Source of the DNA: Streptomyces solicavernae
GTDB taxonomy: Bacteria; Actinomycetota; Actinomycetes; Streptomycetales; Streptomycetaceae
Reading direction: 5' to 3'
Assembly: GCF_029968095.1 (NCBI RefSeq)
Contig: NZ_JASCIR010000016.1
Location: forward strand, 87,689 to 151,688
Length of the DNA stretch: 64,000 nucleotides
The notes beneath the pieces were generated by a model, which saw nothing but the letters and a program-made list of their open reading frames with translations, did no database searches and was not told the DNA's origin. This document shows, piece by piece, positions 1-8,074 of this stretch. Made by a program: the position numbers and the translations under genes. Position 1 is the stretch's first letter. Each line of letters begins with the position of its first letter.

Positions 1-287
1 TCACCGACCCGCTCACCGTGGGTTTCCGGCGGCAGGCGATGGTCGGCATCAACGTCGAGGGCGATACGGACCCGGTGGCGGAAGCGCTGACGGCGATGCC
101 CGAAGTCGAGTACATCGTGATCACCGCCGGCTCCTTCGACCTGATGGTCGAGGTCGTCTGCGAGGACGACGACCAGCTGCTCGACGTGATCCAGAAACGC
201 ATCCGGACCCTCCCCGGCGTGCGCTCCACCGAGAGCTTCGTCTACCTCAAGCTCAAGAAGCAGACCTATATGTGGGGAACCCGATAG
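1..287 (+). CDS. Lrp/AsnC family transcriptional regulator (C-terminal part, cut by window edge)
   Basis: The reading frame is open at the left edge, so the DNA-binding N-terminus lies outside the window. The visible 95 or so residues form an Lrp/AsnC effector-binding (RAM/ACT-like) domain: a beta strand ending MVGINVEG, a helix with VAEALTAMPEV, then the typical YIVITAGSFDLMVEV core and a C-terminal YLKLKKQTYMWG strand. Such proteins bind amino acids or related ligands and assemble into octamers. The stop codon is 2 bases before one candidate start of the aminotransferase gene, and overlaps an earlier one. The regulator and enzyme are therefore probably co-transcribed, and the aminotransferase substrate pathway is a reasonable guess for what is controlled. 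Confidence 0.85.
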   Translation, partial: TDPLTVGFRRQAMVGINVEGDTDPVAEALTAMPEVEYIVITAGSFDLMVEVVCEDDDQLLDVIQKRIRTLPGVRSTESFVYLKLKKQTYMWGTR

Positions 288-1651
288 CCGTGAGCCAGGA
301 CCTCAGCCGAACCGCGTACGACCACCTGTGGATGCACTTCACCCGCATGTCCTCGTACGAGAACGCGCCCGTTCCCACCATCGTGCGTGGCGAGGGCACC
401 TACATCTACGACGACCAGGGCAAGCGCTACCTCGACGGCCTCGCCGGCCTGTTCGTGGTCAACGCCGGCCACGGCCGCACCGAGCTCGCCGAGACCGCGT
501 ACAAGCAGGCGCAGGAACTCGCCTTCTTCCCGGTCTGGTCGTACGCCCACCCGAAGGCCGTGGAGCTCGCCGAGCGCCTCGCGAACTACGCGCCGGGTGA
601 CCTGAACAAGGTCTTCTTCACCACCGGCGGCGGCGAGGCCGTCGAGACCGCCTGGAAGCTGGCCAAGCAGTACTTCAAGCTGCAGGGCAAGCACACCAAG
701 TACAAGGTCATCTCGCGTGCGGTCGCCTACCACGGCACCCCGCAGGGCGCCCTGTCGATCACCGGCCTGCCGGGCCTGAAGGCCCCGTTCGAGCCGCTGG
801 TCCCCGGTGCGCACAAGGTGCCGAACACCAACATTTACCGCGCCCCGATCCACGGCGACGACCCGGAGGCCTTCGGCCGCTGGGCCGCCGACCAGATCGA
901 GCAGCAGATCCTCTTCGAGGGCCCCGAGACCGTCGCGGCCGTCTTCCTGGAGCCGGTGCAGAACGCCGGCGGCTGCTTCCCGCCGCCGCCCGGGTACTTC
1001 CAGCGCGTGCGCGAGATCTGCGACCAGTACGACGTGCTGCTCGTCTCGGACGAGACGATCTGCGCCTTCGGCCGCCTGGGCACGATGTTCGCCTGCGACA
1101 AGTTCGGCTACGTGCCGGACATGATCACCTGCGCCAAGGGCATGACCTCGGGCTACTCCCCGATCGGTGCCTGCATCGTCTCGGACCGCCTGGCGGAGCC
1201 GTTCTACAAGGGTGACAACACCTTCCTGCACGGCTACACCTTCGGCGGCCACCCGGTCTCCTCGGCCGTGGCGCTCTCCAACTTCGACATCTTCGAGCGC
1301 GAGGGCCTGAACAAGCACGTCCTGGACAACGAGGGCAACTTCTTCAACACCCTCAGCAAGCTGCACGACCTGCCGATCGTCGGCGACGTCCGCGGCAACG
1401 GCTTCTTCTACGGCATCGAGCTCGTGAAGGACAAGGCCACCAAGGAGTCCTTCAACGACGAGGAGACGGAGCGCGTCCTGTACGGCTTCCTCTCCAAGGC
1501 GCTGTACGACAACGGCCTGTACTGCCGTGCCGACGACCGTGGCGACCCGGTCATCCAGCTGGCACCGCCGCTGATCGCCGACCAGTCGACGTTCGACGAG
1601 ATCGAGCAGATCCTGCGGAACGTCCTCACGGAGGCGTGGACCAAGCTGTAA
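272..1651 (+). CDS. class III (omega-type) PLP-dependent aminotransferase
   Basis: 459 residues, full length for the class III aminotransferase fold (acetylornithine/GABA/omega-amino acid type). The PLP-binding lysine is about residue 289 in the segment TCAKGMTSGYSP, and the cofactor-ring aspartate is about residue 260 in LLVSDETICAFGR. HGYTFGGHPVS is the usual phosphate-side motif. The substrate cannot be fixed from sequence; family members use omega-amino acids, diamines or pyruvate. Two GTG starts are possible. The one at 272 overlaps the upstream Lrp gene by 16 bases; the one at 290 begins MSQDLSRT and follows its stop by 2 bases. The Lrp neighbour suggests regulation by an amino-compound ligand. 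Confidence 0.88.
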   Translation: MGNPIAVSQDLSRTAYDHLWMHFTRMSSYENAPVPTIVRGEGTYIYDDQGKRYLDGLAGLFVVNAGHGRTELAETAYKQAQELAFFPVWSYAHPKAVELAERLANYAPGDLNKVFFTTGGGEAVETAWKLAKQYFKLQGKHTKYKVISRAVAYHGTPQGALSITGLPGLKAPFEPLVPGAHKVPNTNIYRAPIHGDDPEAFGRWAADQIEQQILFEGPETVAAVFLEPVQNAGGCFPPPPGYFQRVREICDQYDVLLVSDETICAFGRLGTMFACDKFGYVPDMITCAKGMTSGYSPIGACIVSDRLAEPFYKGDNTFLHGYTFGGHPVSSAVALSNFDIFEREGLNKHVLDNEGNFFNTLSKLHDLPIVGDVRGNGFFYGIELVKDKATKESFNDEETERVLYGFLSKALYDNGLYCRADDRGDPVIQLAPPLIADQSTFDEIEQILRNVLTEAWTKL

Positions 1652-1676
1652 AGCCCACGCGCGCCGCGCACCACCC

Positions 1677-1725
1677 CACGGCCCGGGTGCCCCGTTCGAG
1701 TGAGAACGCGTGCCCCCGGGCCGTG
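1677..1725 (+). terminator. Hairpin terminator after the aminotransferase gene
   Basis: Perfect 11-bp inverted repeat, CACGGCCCGGG at 1677-1687 against CCCGGGCCGTG at 1715-1725. It is followed by a short T-rich stretch (tgtccttattgt). It sits 26 bases after the aminotransferase stop and well before the next gene. Confidence 0.6.
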
Positions 1726-1868
1726 TGCTGTCCTTATTGTCCCCATATGTCCCTACGGTTCCTGTGACCGATCGGCCCAGTGCCTCGTTCCCCCGTACGG
1801 GGGACGGCACCGCACGGTTCCCCGTGCGCCTTCCACGCCCTTCGTAAACCGAACCGAGGTGTATCGCC

Positions 1869-2603
1869 ATGGTGGCCCCACCGGACAACGACGTGCTGTG
1901 GGCACGCACCCTGCACGTCTCGCGCGGCGGCACCCCCGCCCTCACCGGCATCTCCGTCGGCGTGCGCGAGCAGGAGATCCTCGCCGTCGGCGGCCCGCGC
2001 GGCAGCGGCAAGACGACGCTGCTGCGGTGCCTCTCCGGTCAGCTCGTCGCACAGCAGGGCGAGGTCTGGTTCAACTCCGCCCCCGTACACACCATGGGCC
2101 CGCTGGTCCGCGAACGGCTGCGCCGCGACAAGTTCGGCTGGATCGACCCGCAGCCGCGCCTCGTCCCCGAACTCACCGCCTGGGAGAACGCCGCCCTGCC
2201 GCTGCTGCTGCACGGCGCCGGCCACCGCCCCGCCCGCAAGGCCGCCCTGGAGTGGCTGGACCGGCTCGACATCGGCCACCTCGCCCGCAAGCGCCCGCAC
2301 GCCCTCAGCCACGCGGAACGCCAACGCGTCGCCGTGGCCCGGGCGTTGGTCAACGAGCCGACCGTCCTGTTCGCCGACGAACCCACCGCCCCCCTGCACG
2401 CCGCCGACCGCGCCCACGTCCTGCGCACCCTCACCACGGCGGCCCGCTCGCACGGCATCACCGTCGTCCTCGCCACCCACGACGCCGGCGTCGCGGCCTA
2501 CGCCGACCGCAGCGTCAGCCTCCTGGACGGCCGCCTCGTCAACACCGTCCGGCTGCCCGCGGACGCCGAGGCGGAAGGCGCGGCGTGCTCGCTCTCCGTC
2601 TAG
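1869..2603 (+). CDS. ABC transporter ATP-binding protein (MacB/LolD-like) with unusual signature motif
   Basis: 244 residues with an ATPase layout. Walker A is GGPRGSGKTTLL (Lys about residue 48), Walker B is VLFADEP (Asp about residue 170), and the H-loop is VLATHD. The ABC signature, normally LSGGQ, reads LSHAERQRVAVARAL, so the two glycines that contact ATP across the dimer are replaced. The protein ends inside the start of the downstream permease gene (19-base overlap), which indicates translational coupling. Related ATPases pair with FtsX/MacB-like permeases and act in export or mechanotransmission rather than import. The substrate is unknown. ATG start chosen because homology to ABC ATPases begins a few residues later. 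Confidence 0.85.
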   Translation: MVAPPDNDVLWARTLHVSRGGTPALTGISVGVREQEILAVGGPRGSGKTTLLRCLSGQLVAQQGEVWFNSAPVHTMGPLVRERLRRDKFGWIDPQPRLVPELTAWENAALPLLLHGAGHRPARKAALEWLDRLDIGHLARKRPHALSHAERQRVAVARALVNEPTVLFADEPTAPLHAADRAHVLRTLTTAARSHGITVVLATHDAGVAAYADRSVSLLDGRLVNTVRLPADAEAEGAACSLSV

Positions 2604-3772
2604 CCCGCGGCGCCCACCCGCTCGTCCTGCTGCGCCGGCTCGCCGTCGCCGCCGCCTCCGCCGGCACCGGCTTCCTGCTGCTGTGCGCCCTCGGGTACGC
2701 GCTCGGCCACCCGCAGACCGCCGGCTCGTCCGCGCTGCGCCTCGCCTGGTGCGTGGTGCCGCTCGCCGCGACCGTGCAATTCGCGGTGGCGGTCGCCCGT
2801 ACCGACCCGGCGACCCGGCCGCGCGCCGCGCTCTTCGCGGCCGGCCTCGGACCGGCCCGCCTGATGCTGCTCTCCGCGATCAACACGGCGATCTCCTGCA
2901 CCCTCGGTTCGATGCTGGCGCTGCTGTTCTTCCTGCACCTGCGCGGCGACATCCGCGGCCTCCCGCTGGACGGCGCCGCCGCCGAACTCCTCGGTGCGGG
3001 ACGGCCGTTGCCGCTCGCCGCCGTCGGCACGCTGCTGCTGACCGTCCCGGTCGCCGGCACCGTCGCGGGCGCCCTCGCGCTGCGCCCTCGTACGGTCAAG
3101 TCCGGCCGGACTCCGGCTTTGGCCCCGGAGAGCACCGGTCCCGCCGACGACGAGCCCGCGCCGCCGATGCCGCAGCCCGCCGGGCTCCCCTGGGGCGTGG
3201 CCCTGATGGCAGTCGGCCTGGCGGTGGAGACGTACGCGGCGCGCGAGACGGCCACCGGCTTCCCGCTGCCCGGCCGGCTCGCCTCGTCCTCCGCGGCCGT
3301 GCTCGGCGGCTGGGCGATCACCGCGCTCGGCCTCACCCTCGCCGGGCCCGCGCTCACCTACCTGTGCGGCACGCTGCTGCAGTCGGCCAGGCCCGGCGCC
3401 GCCCGGCTGCTCGCGGGGCGCGCCCTGCAGGAGGAGTCGCGCCGCATCGGCCGGCCGCTCGGCGTGCTGTGCGCGGTCGCCGCCGCCGGACTCGCCGCCC
3501 TCCAGCTCTACGGCGGCGCCGCGCCGCGCATCGGACCGCTGACGGTGCTCGGCGGCGTTCTGGTCGGCGGGTGCGCGGTCCTCACCCTCGCCACCGCGGC
3601 GGTCGAGGCCCGCCAGTCCCGCGCCGACACCACCACCGCCCTGCTGCAGCTCGGCGCGCCGGTCTCGCTCCTGCGCGGCGCCGCCGGTCTGCGCGCGCTG
3701 GCGCTGCTCGCCGTGTTCTCCCCGCTCACCTGGCTGGTCGGCACGCTCGCGTCGGCCCCGCTCAGCGGCTAG
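2585..3772 (+). CDS. ABC transporter permease, FtsX-like multi-span membrane protein
   Basis: 395 residues from GTG 2585 (MLALRLARGAHP), which overlaps the ATPase gene by 19 bases. About eight to nine hydrophobic segments are visible, for example GTGFLLLCALGYAL, VVPLAATVQFAVAVA, GSMLALLFFLHL, AVGTLLLTVPVAGTVAGAL, and a C-terminal LLAVFSPLTWLVGTLAS. A hydrophilic, Pro-rich linker near residues 175-200 separates two halves that look like a duplicated FtsX-type unit. No extracytoplasmic binding protein is encoded nearby, so export, lipid handling or signalling is more likely than uptake. The substrate cannot be deduced. It is followed by a stretch before the VOC gene with no clear hairpin. Confidence 0.75.
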   Translation: MLALRLARGAHPLVLLRRLAVAAASAGTGFLLLCALGYALGHPQTAGSSALRLAWCVVPLAATVQFAVAVARTDPATRPRAALFAAGLGPARLMLLSAINTAISCTLGSMLALLFFLHLRGDIRGLPLDGAAAELLGAGRPLPLAAVGTLLLTVPVAGTVAGALALRPRTVKSGRTPALAPESTGPADDEPAPPMPQPAGLPWGVALMAVGLAVETYAARETATGFPLPGRLASSSAAVLGGWAITALGLTLAGPALTYLCGTLLQSARPGAARLLAGRALQEESRRIGRPLGVLCAVAAAGLAALQLYGGAAPRIGPLTVLGGVLVGGCAVLTLATAAVEARQSRADTTTALLQLGAPVSLLRGAAGLRALALLAVFSPLTWLVGTLASAPLSG

Positions 3773-3934
3773 GGCCCGTCTCCCCGGTCCTTGCGGATCA
3801 GCCTGCGAAAAACCTTCCCCAAATCCGGTGGCCCACCGATGAGTTCCGCACGCCGGTCCGGTCTCCCCTGTTACGGCACGTCACGTACGGCGGGCCGGCA
3901 CGGAGACCGACCCTCACACCTCACGGAGCCCCAC

Positions 3935-4354
3935 ATGGCCGCGCGCCCGCACCAGCAGATGGTCTTCATCAATCTCGCCGTCAAGGACGTCGAGCTGTCG
4001 AAGAAGTTCTTCAGCGAGGTCGGCTACGCACTCAACCCGCAGTTCTGCGACGACGAGACCGCCTGCGTCACCGTCAGCGACGCCATCGTCCTCATGCTCC
4101 TCCAGGAGGAGAAGTTCGCCCGCTTCACGGTGCAGCCGGTCGCGGACTCCACCCGGTCCACGGAGGCCCTGATCTGCCTGAGCGCGGAGAGCCGCCGCCA
4201 GGTCGACGAGCTGGCCGACCGCGCCCTCGCCGCGGGCGGCTCCCCCGCGGGCGAGCCGAGCGACATGGGCTTCATGTACGGCCGCTCCTTCCTCGACCCG
4301 GACGGCCATCACTTCGAGGTCCTGTGGATGGACCAGAGCGCCGTGCAGGGCTGA
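3935..4354 (+). CDS. VOC (glyoxalase/bleomycin-resistance) superfamily protein
   Basis: 139 residues from ATG 3935. The frame is open upstream to 3791, but the upstream part lacks family similarity and the sequence before 3935 looks like a leader. The protein shows the beta-alpha-beta-beta-beta pattern of the vicinal oxygen chelate fold: MVFINLAVKDVELSKKFF at the N-terminus and FLDPDGHHFEVLWMD at the C-terminus, where the last Glu is the usual metal-ligand position. The family includes glyoxalases, dioxygenases and resistance proteins. Nothing here fixes the substrate, and the single-domain size suggests a homodimer. Confidence 0.85.
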   Translation: MAARPHQQMVFINLAVKDVELSKKFFSEVGYALNPQFCDDETACVTVSDAIVLMLLQEEKFARFTVQPVADSTRSTEALICLSAESRRQVDELADRALAAGGSPAGEPSDMGFMYGRSFLDPDGHHFEVLWMDQSAVQG

Positions 4355-4414
4355 GCTCCGCCGCCGCTCCCCGAACCCCGGCGCGCACGCGGCGCCGGAC
4401 GGCCCCGGCACGCC

Positions 4415-4454
4415 GAAGGGCCCGCGCCGTCCGTCGGGACGGTGCGGGCCCTTC
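4415..4454. terminator. Bidirectional terminator between convergent genes
   Basis: An 18-bp stem (4415-4432 with 4437-4454) with one G/T pair and a GTCG loop. It lies between the VOC gene (+) and the membrane protein gene (-), so it can serve both strands. There is no T tract, as is common in Streptomyces. Confidence 0.75.
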
Positions 4455-4469
4455 TCGTACGTACGGGAC

Positions 4470-5237
4470 TCAGCGGCGGGAACCGGTGAGCCGGGCGATG
4501 CCCCAGCCCGCGCCGGCGGCGAGGACGAGGCCGAGGAGCGCGAGCATCCCGGAGCCGGCGTCCGGGCCCCACCAGGCCTGGGCGGGGAAGAACGGCATCT
4601 CGCGCAGCAGGAAGGTCGGGCTGCTGCCCGGGGTGTCCAGGTACAGGGCCACGAAGGCGTTGGTGCTGCCGAAGAACGCGCCCAGCGCGCCGATGATGCC
4701 TGCGGAGACATGCGCACCGTTGCTGCGCCGCCCGACGAGCCCGGCGACCGCACCGACGGCGGCGCCGTTGAGCAACGCGTGGCCGTAGTACAGGGCGTAG
4801 CCCGCGGCCTCGTCGGTCAGGCTCTTGTACGAGGCGAAGATGACGACCACGTAGATCAGCGAGATCACGAACGAGACGAGCAGGCCGAGGAAGAACGCGC
4901 CGACCGGGCTGCCCGGCGAGCCCGTCCGCTGGGGCGGGTACGGCATCGGGCCGCCCTGAAACTGCGGCGGCGCGGGCGGCTGCCCGGGAAAGCCCTGCGG
5001 CGGCATGCCCTGCGGGGGCACACCCTGCGGGGGCATGCCCTGGGGCGGGCCCTGCGGCATGCCCTGCGGCGGGCCGGGCGGCGGTCCTGCGGGCGCGCCC
5101 GGCGGCGGGCCCGCGGGCGGCTGCGGGGGCATGGGCGGGGGCGCGCCGGCCCCGGCCCCGGGCGACTGTGCGTACGGGTTGCCGCCGTCCGGCTGGGGCG
5201 GCTGCGGCTGAGAGGCGGGTTGCCAGGGCTGGCTCAT
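4470..5237 (-). CDS. Membrane protein with Pro/Gln/Gly-rich N-terminal tail
   Basis: 255 residues from ATG 5237 (MSQPWQPA), preceded by a GGGGGA ribosome site. The first 115 or so residues are low-complexity, built on PPQGMPPQG-type repeats, and are probably a disordered cytoplasmic tail. Then come four hydrophobic segments: AFFLGLLVSFVISLIYVVV, a Gly/Ala-rich span around NGAAVGAVAGLVG, GIIGALGAFFGSTNAFVALYL, and GMLALLGLVLAAGAGWG. This layout is common in actinobacterial envelope proteins of unknown function. No catalytic motif is visible. The repeated tail sits at 4990-5150 as short G/C-rich DNA repeats. Confidence 0.8.
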   Translation of the reverse strand: MSQPWQPASQPQPPQPDGGNPYAQSPGAGAGAPPPMPPQPPAGPPPGAPAGPPPGPPQGMPQGPPQGMPPQGVPPQGMPPQGFPGQPPAPPQFQGGPMPYPPQRTGSPGSPVGAFFLGLLVSFVISLIYVVVIFASYKSLTDEAAGYALYYGHALLNGAAVGAVAGLVGRRSNGAHVSAGIIGALGAFFGSTNAFVALYLDTPGSSPTFLLREMPFFPAQAWWGPDAGSGMLALLGLVLAAGAGWGIARLTGSRR

Positions 5238-5333
5238 TGGTCCCCCGGGAAGGAGTGAAGACTGAGGGTCCAAGTTATCAACGCGGTCAACAGGCCCGAA
5301 CAGGCAGGACCTGCACGGCGGTACGCGGCCTGC

Positions 5334-6365
5334 TCAGCCGAGCACCACCACGTCCGCCACGTCGAACACCACACCCACCCGCGCGCCCGGCTCCGGCGCG
5401 TCCCGCAGCGCGCAGGCCGCTTCGAGGCGGGGTGCCGCGGCGTCCTCGGGCCTGAGGTGGACGGCGACGTGCGTGCCGCGGAAGGTGCGGGCCGTGACCG
5501 TGCAGGCCAGGCCGTCCGCGGCGGCCACGAGCCGTACTCCTGCGGGCCGTACGAGCAGGTCGTGGCTGCCCTGGGCGGAGCCGGGCGGCACCGGGAGCTT
5601 GCCCCAGGCGGTGTCGGCGGCCTCACCGGCGACGGCGGCGGGGACCACGTTGTCGAAGCCGAGGAAGCGGGCGACGAACGCGTCGGCCGGCCGCTGCCAC
5701 ACGTCGAGGGGCGTGCCGCTCTGCGCGATCCGTCCCTCGCGCATGACGACGACCCGGTCGGCGAGCGCGAAGGCCTCGCCCTGGTCGTGCGTGACGGCGA
5801 GCACGGTGGTGCCCAACTCGCCGAAGAGGGCGCGGAGTTCGACGACGAGGCGTTCGCGCAGGGACCGGTCGAGCTGGCCCAGCGGCTCGTCCAGCATCAG
5901 CAGCCGGGGGCGCGGGGCGAGGGCGCGGGCGAGGGCGACGCGCTGCTGCTCGCCGCCGGAGAGCGAGGCGACGGCGCGCCGTGCGGCGCCGGGCAGTCCG
6001 ACGAGGTCGAGCAACTCCCGTACGCGGGCGTCTTGTTCGGCGCGGGGTACGTGGTGCATGCGCAGGCCGAAGGCGACGTTGGCGCCGGCGTCGCGCTGCG
6101 GGAACAGCTGGTGGTCCTGGAACATCAGGCCGACGCCGCGCTTGTGGGCGGGCACGCCGCGCTGGTCGTGCTCGGCGAGCAGCACACGCCCGGTGTCCGG
6201 TGCCTGGAGTCCGGCGACGACGCGGAGCAGCGTGGACTTGCCGCTGCCGCTGGGCCCGAGCACGCACACGGTCTCGTGCTCGGCGACGTCGAGGTCGACG
6301 CCGTCGAGCGCCGCGCGGCCCGCCGGGCCGTCGAAGCGTACGGACACGTCGTCGAGGCGCAGCAT
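5334..6365 (-). CDS. thiQ: Thiamine ABC transporter ATP-binding protein (ThiQ-like)
   Basis: 343 residues with a canonical import ATPase: Walker A GPSGSGKSTLL near residue 37, Q-loop in MFQDHQLFPQRD, signature LSGGEQQRVALARAL, Walker B LLMLDEP, and H-loop AVTHD. It also has a C-terminal regulatory extension of about 110 residues, as in the CUT1/PotA/FbpC class. The ATG at 6365 overlaps the permease stop (TGATG), so translation is coupled. As third gene behind a TPP riboswitch, after a thiamine-type binding protein and a fused two-domain permease, it most likely energises thiamine or thiamine-phosphate uptake. The C-terminal extension makes it longer than enterobacterial ThiQ. Confidence 0.85.
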   Translation of the reverse strand: MLRLDDVSVRFDGPAGRAALDGVDLDVAEHETVCVLGPSGSGKSTLLRVVAGLQAPDTGRVLLAEHDQRGVPAHKRGVGLMFQDHQLFPQRDAGANVAFGLRMHHVPRAEQDARVRELLDLVGLPGAARRAVASLSGGEQQRVALARALAPRPRLLMLDEPLGQLDRSLRERLVVELRALFGELGTTVLAVTHDQGEAFALADRVVVMREGRIAQSGTPLDVWQRPADAFVARFLGFDNVVPAAVAGEAADTAWGKLPVPPGSAQGSHDLLVRPAGVRLVAAADGLACTVTARTFRGTHVAVHLRPEDAAAPRLEAACALRDAPEPGARVGVVFDVADVVVLG

Positions 6366-8074
6366 CAGAACTCTCCGGTCCGGTCGGTGCGGATGCGTTC
6401 GAGGAGCAGCAGCGACACCGCGCACACCAGCATCAGCAGGGTCGAAAGGGCCATCGCCTGCCCGTAGTTGAGCTCGCCGGCGCGGCCGAGGAGGGTGGCG
6501 ACGGCGACGGGCAGGGTGGGCTGGTCGGGCCGCGCGATGAACACGGTCGCCCCGAACTCGCCGAGGGACACGGCGAACGCGAACCCGGCGGCGACGAGCA
6601 GCGCGCGCCGCACGAGCGGCAGGTCCACCTCGCGCCACACCCGCCACGGGGACGCACCGAGCACGGCGGCGGCCTCGCGGAGCCGTTCGTCCACGGCACG
6701 CAGCACCGGCAGCATGGTCCGTACGACGAAGGGCACGCCGACGAGGGCCTGGGCGAGCGGCACGAGGATCCAGGAGGCGCGCAGGTCGAGCGGCGGTTCG
6801 TCGAGGGTGATGAGGAACCCGAAGCCGACGGTCACGGCGGACACCCCGAGCGGCAGCATGAGCAGCGCGTCGAAGCCCCGTACGAACCGTCCTGCGGTGG
6901 TGCCGCCGCGCCGGGTGAGGGTGAGGGCGAGCGCGGCGAGCCCGCCGACGGTCACGGCGATCGCGGTGGCGGCGAGCGCGTACTCGACGGAGTTGGCGAT
7001 GGCCTCGATGGGCGGTACGAGGAAGGCGCCGCCGTCGGCGGAGGTGAGGGCGCTGAAGTAGTCGAGGCCGTAGCCGGTGGAGGGGTGCAGGGAGCGTTCG
7101 ACGAGGACGCCGAGCGGGACGAGGACGAGCAGCAGCACGGTCAGCAGCACCCCGCCGAGCAGCGCCCACCCGGCCGGGCCCTGCGGGCGGCGGGCGGTCT
7201 GTGCCGGGTCGACGAGGCGGAGGGCGGCCTCGCGGCGGCGCACGGTCCAGGCGTGCACGGCGAGGATGGCGCCGACGGCGGCGAACTGCACGAGGGTGAG
7301 GGCGGCGGCGGTGTCGAGGGCGAGGAGCTGCGCGGTCTGCCGGTAGATCTCCGCTTCGAGGGTGGTGAAGGTGGGCCCGCCGAGGATCTGCACGACACCG
7401 AACGACGTGAACGTGAACAGGAACACCATCAGCGCGGCCCCGGCGACGGCGGGCCCGAGCGCGGGCAGCGTCACCTTCCGCCAGGCGGCGAACCGGGACG
7501 CGCCGAGCATCCGCGCGGCCTCCTCCTGCCGCGGGTCGAGCTGCGCCCAGAGGCCGCCGACGGTGCGGACGACGACGGCGTAGTTGAAGAAGACATGCGC
7601 GAGGAGGATCGCCCACACGGTGGTGTCGAGCCGCAGCCCCCACAGCTCGTCGAGGGCGCCGCCGCGGCCGAGCAGCGCGAGGAACGCGGTGCCGACGACG
7701 ACGGTGGGCAGCACGAACGGCACGGTGACGACGGCCCGGAGCAGCTGCTTGCCGGGGAAGTCGTAGCGCGCGAACACATACGCGCCCGGGAGTGCGACGA
7801 GCAGCGTGAGCCCGGTGGAGGCGAGCGCCTGCCAGGTGGTGAACCACAGCACCTGCTGCAGGTCGGGCTCGGCGAGGACATCGGCGAGCCGCCCGAACTG
7901 CCATGCGTCGCCCGTCTTGAGGCCGCGGGCGACGATCGCCGCGACCGGGTAGGCGAAGAACACCGCGAAGAACGCGACCGGCACGACGAGCAGGCCGAGC
8001 CGCAGCGCGCTCCCGCGGACGTCCTTCGTCGTGCTGCGGGCCGTTGCGTCTACTTCAGGACCAGCGACTGCCAC
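6365..8074 (-). CDS. thiP: Thiamine ABC transporter permease, two fused membrane domains (ThiP-like)
   Basis: 569 residues with two homologous binding-protein-dependent permease halves in one chain, as in ThiP and FbpB. Each half carries the ATPase-contacting EAA loop: EEAARMLGASRFAAWRKVTLP near residue 190 and REAAAVLGASPWRVWREVDLP near residue 475. About twelve membrane spans are visible. The GTG start at 8074 is the only sensible start in this frame and overlaps the end of the binding-protein gene by 25 bases. It forms an operon with the flanking binding protein and ATPase genes, all downstream of the riboswitch. Confidence 0.85.
   Translation of the reverse strand: MAVAGPEVDATARSTTKDVRGSALRLGLLVVPVAFFAVFFAYPVAAIVARGLKTGDAWQFGRLADVLAEPDLQQVLWFTTWQALASTGLTLLVALPGAYVFARYDFPGKQLLRAVVTVPFVLPTVVVGTAFLALLGRGGALDELWGLRLDTTVWAILLAHVFFNYAVVVRTVGGLWAQLDPRQEEAARMLGASRFAAWRKVTLPALGPAVAGAALMVFLFTFTSFGVVQILGGPTFTTLEAEIYRQTAQLLALDTAAALTLVQFAAVGAILAVHAWTVRRREAALRLVDPAQTARRPQGPAGWALLGGVLLTVLLLVLVPLGVLVERSLHPSTGYGLDYFSALTSADGGAFLVPPIEAIANSVEYALAATAIAVTVGGLAALALTLTRRGGTTAGRFVRGFDALLMLPLGVSAVTVGFGFLITLDEPPLDLRASWILVPLAQALVGVPFVVRTMLPVLRAVDERLREAAAVLGASPWRVWREVDLPLVRRALLVAAGFAFAVSLGEFGATVFIARPDQPTLPVAVATLLGRAGELNYGQAMALSTLLMLVCAVSLLLLERIRTDRTGEF

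Noticed and set aside
1700..2584. In-frame upstream extension of the ABC permease gene
   Set aside because: It would overlap the ATPase gene completely in another frame. GTG 2585 gives a normal membrane protein start with short coupling overlap.
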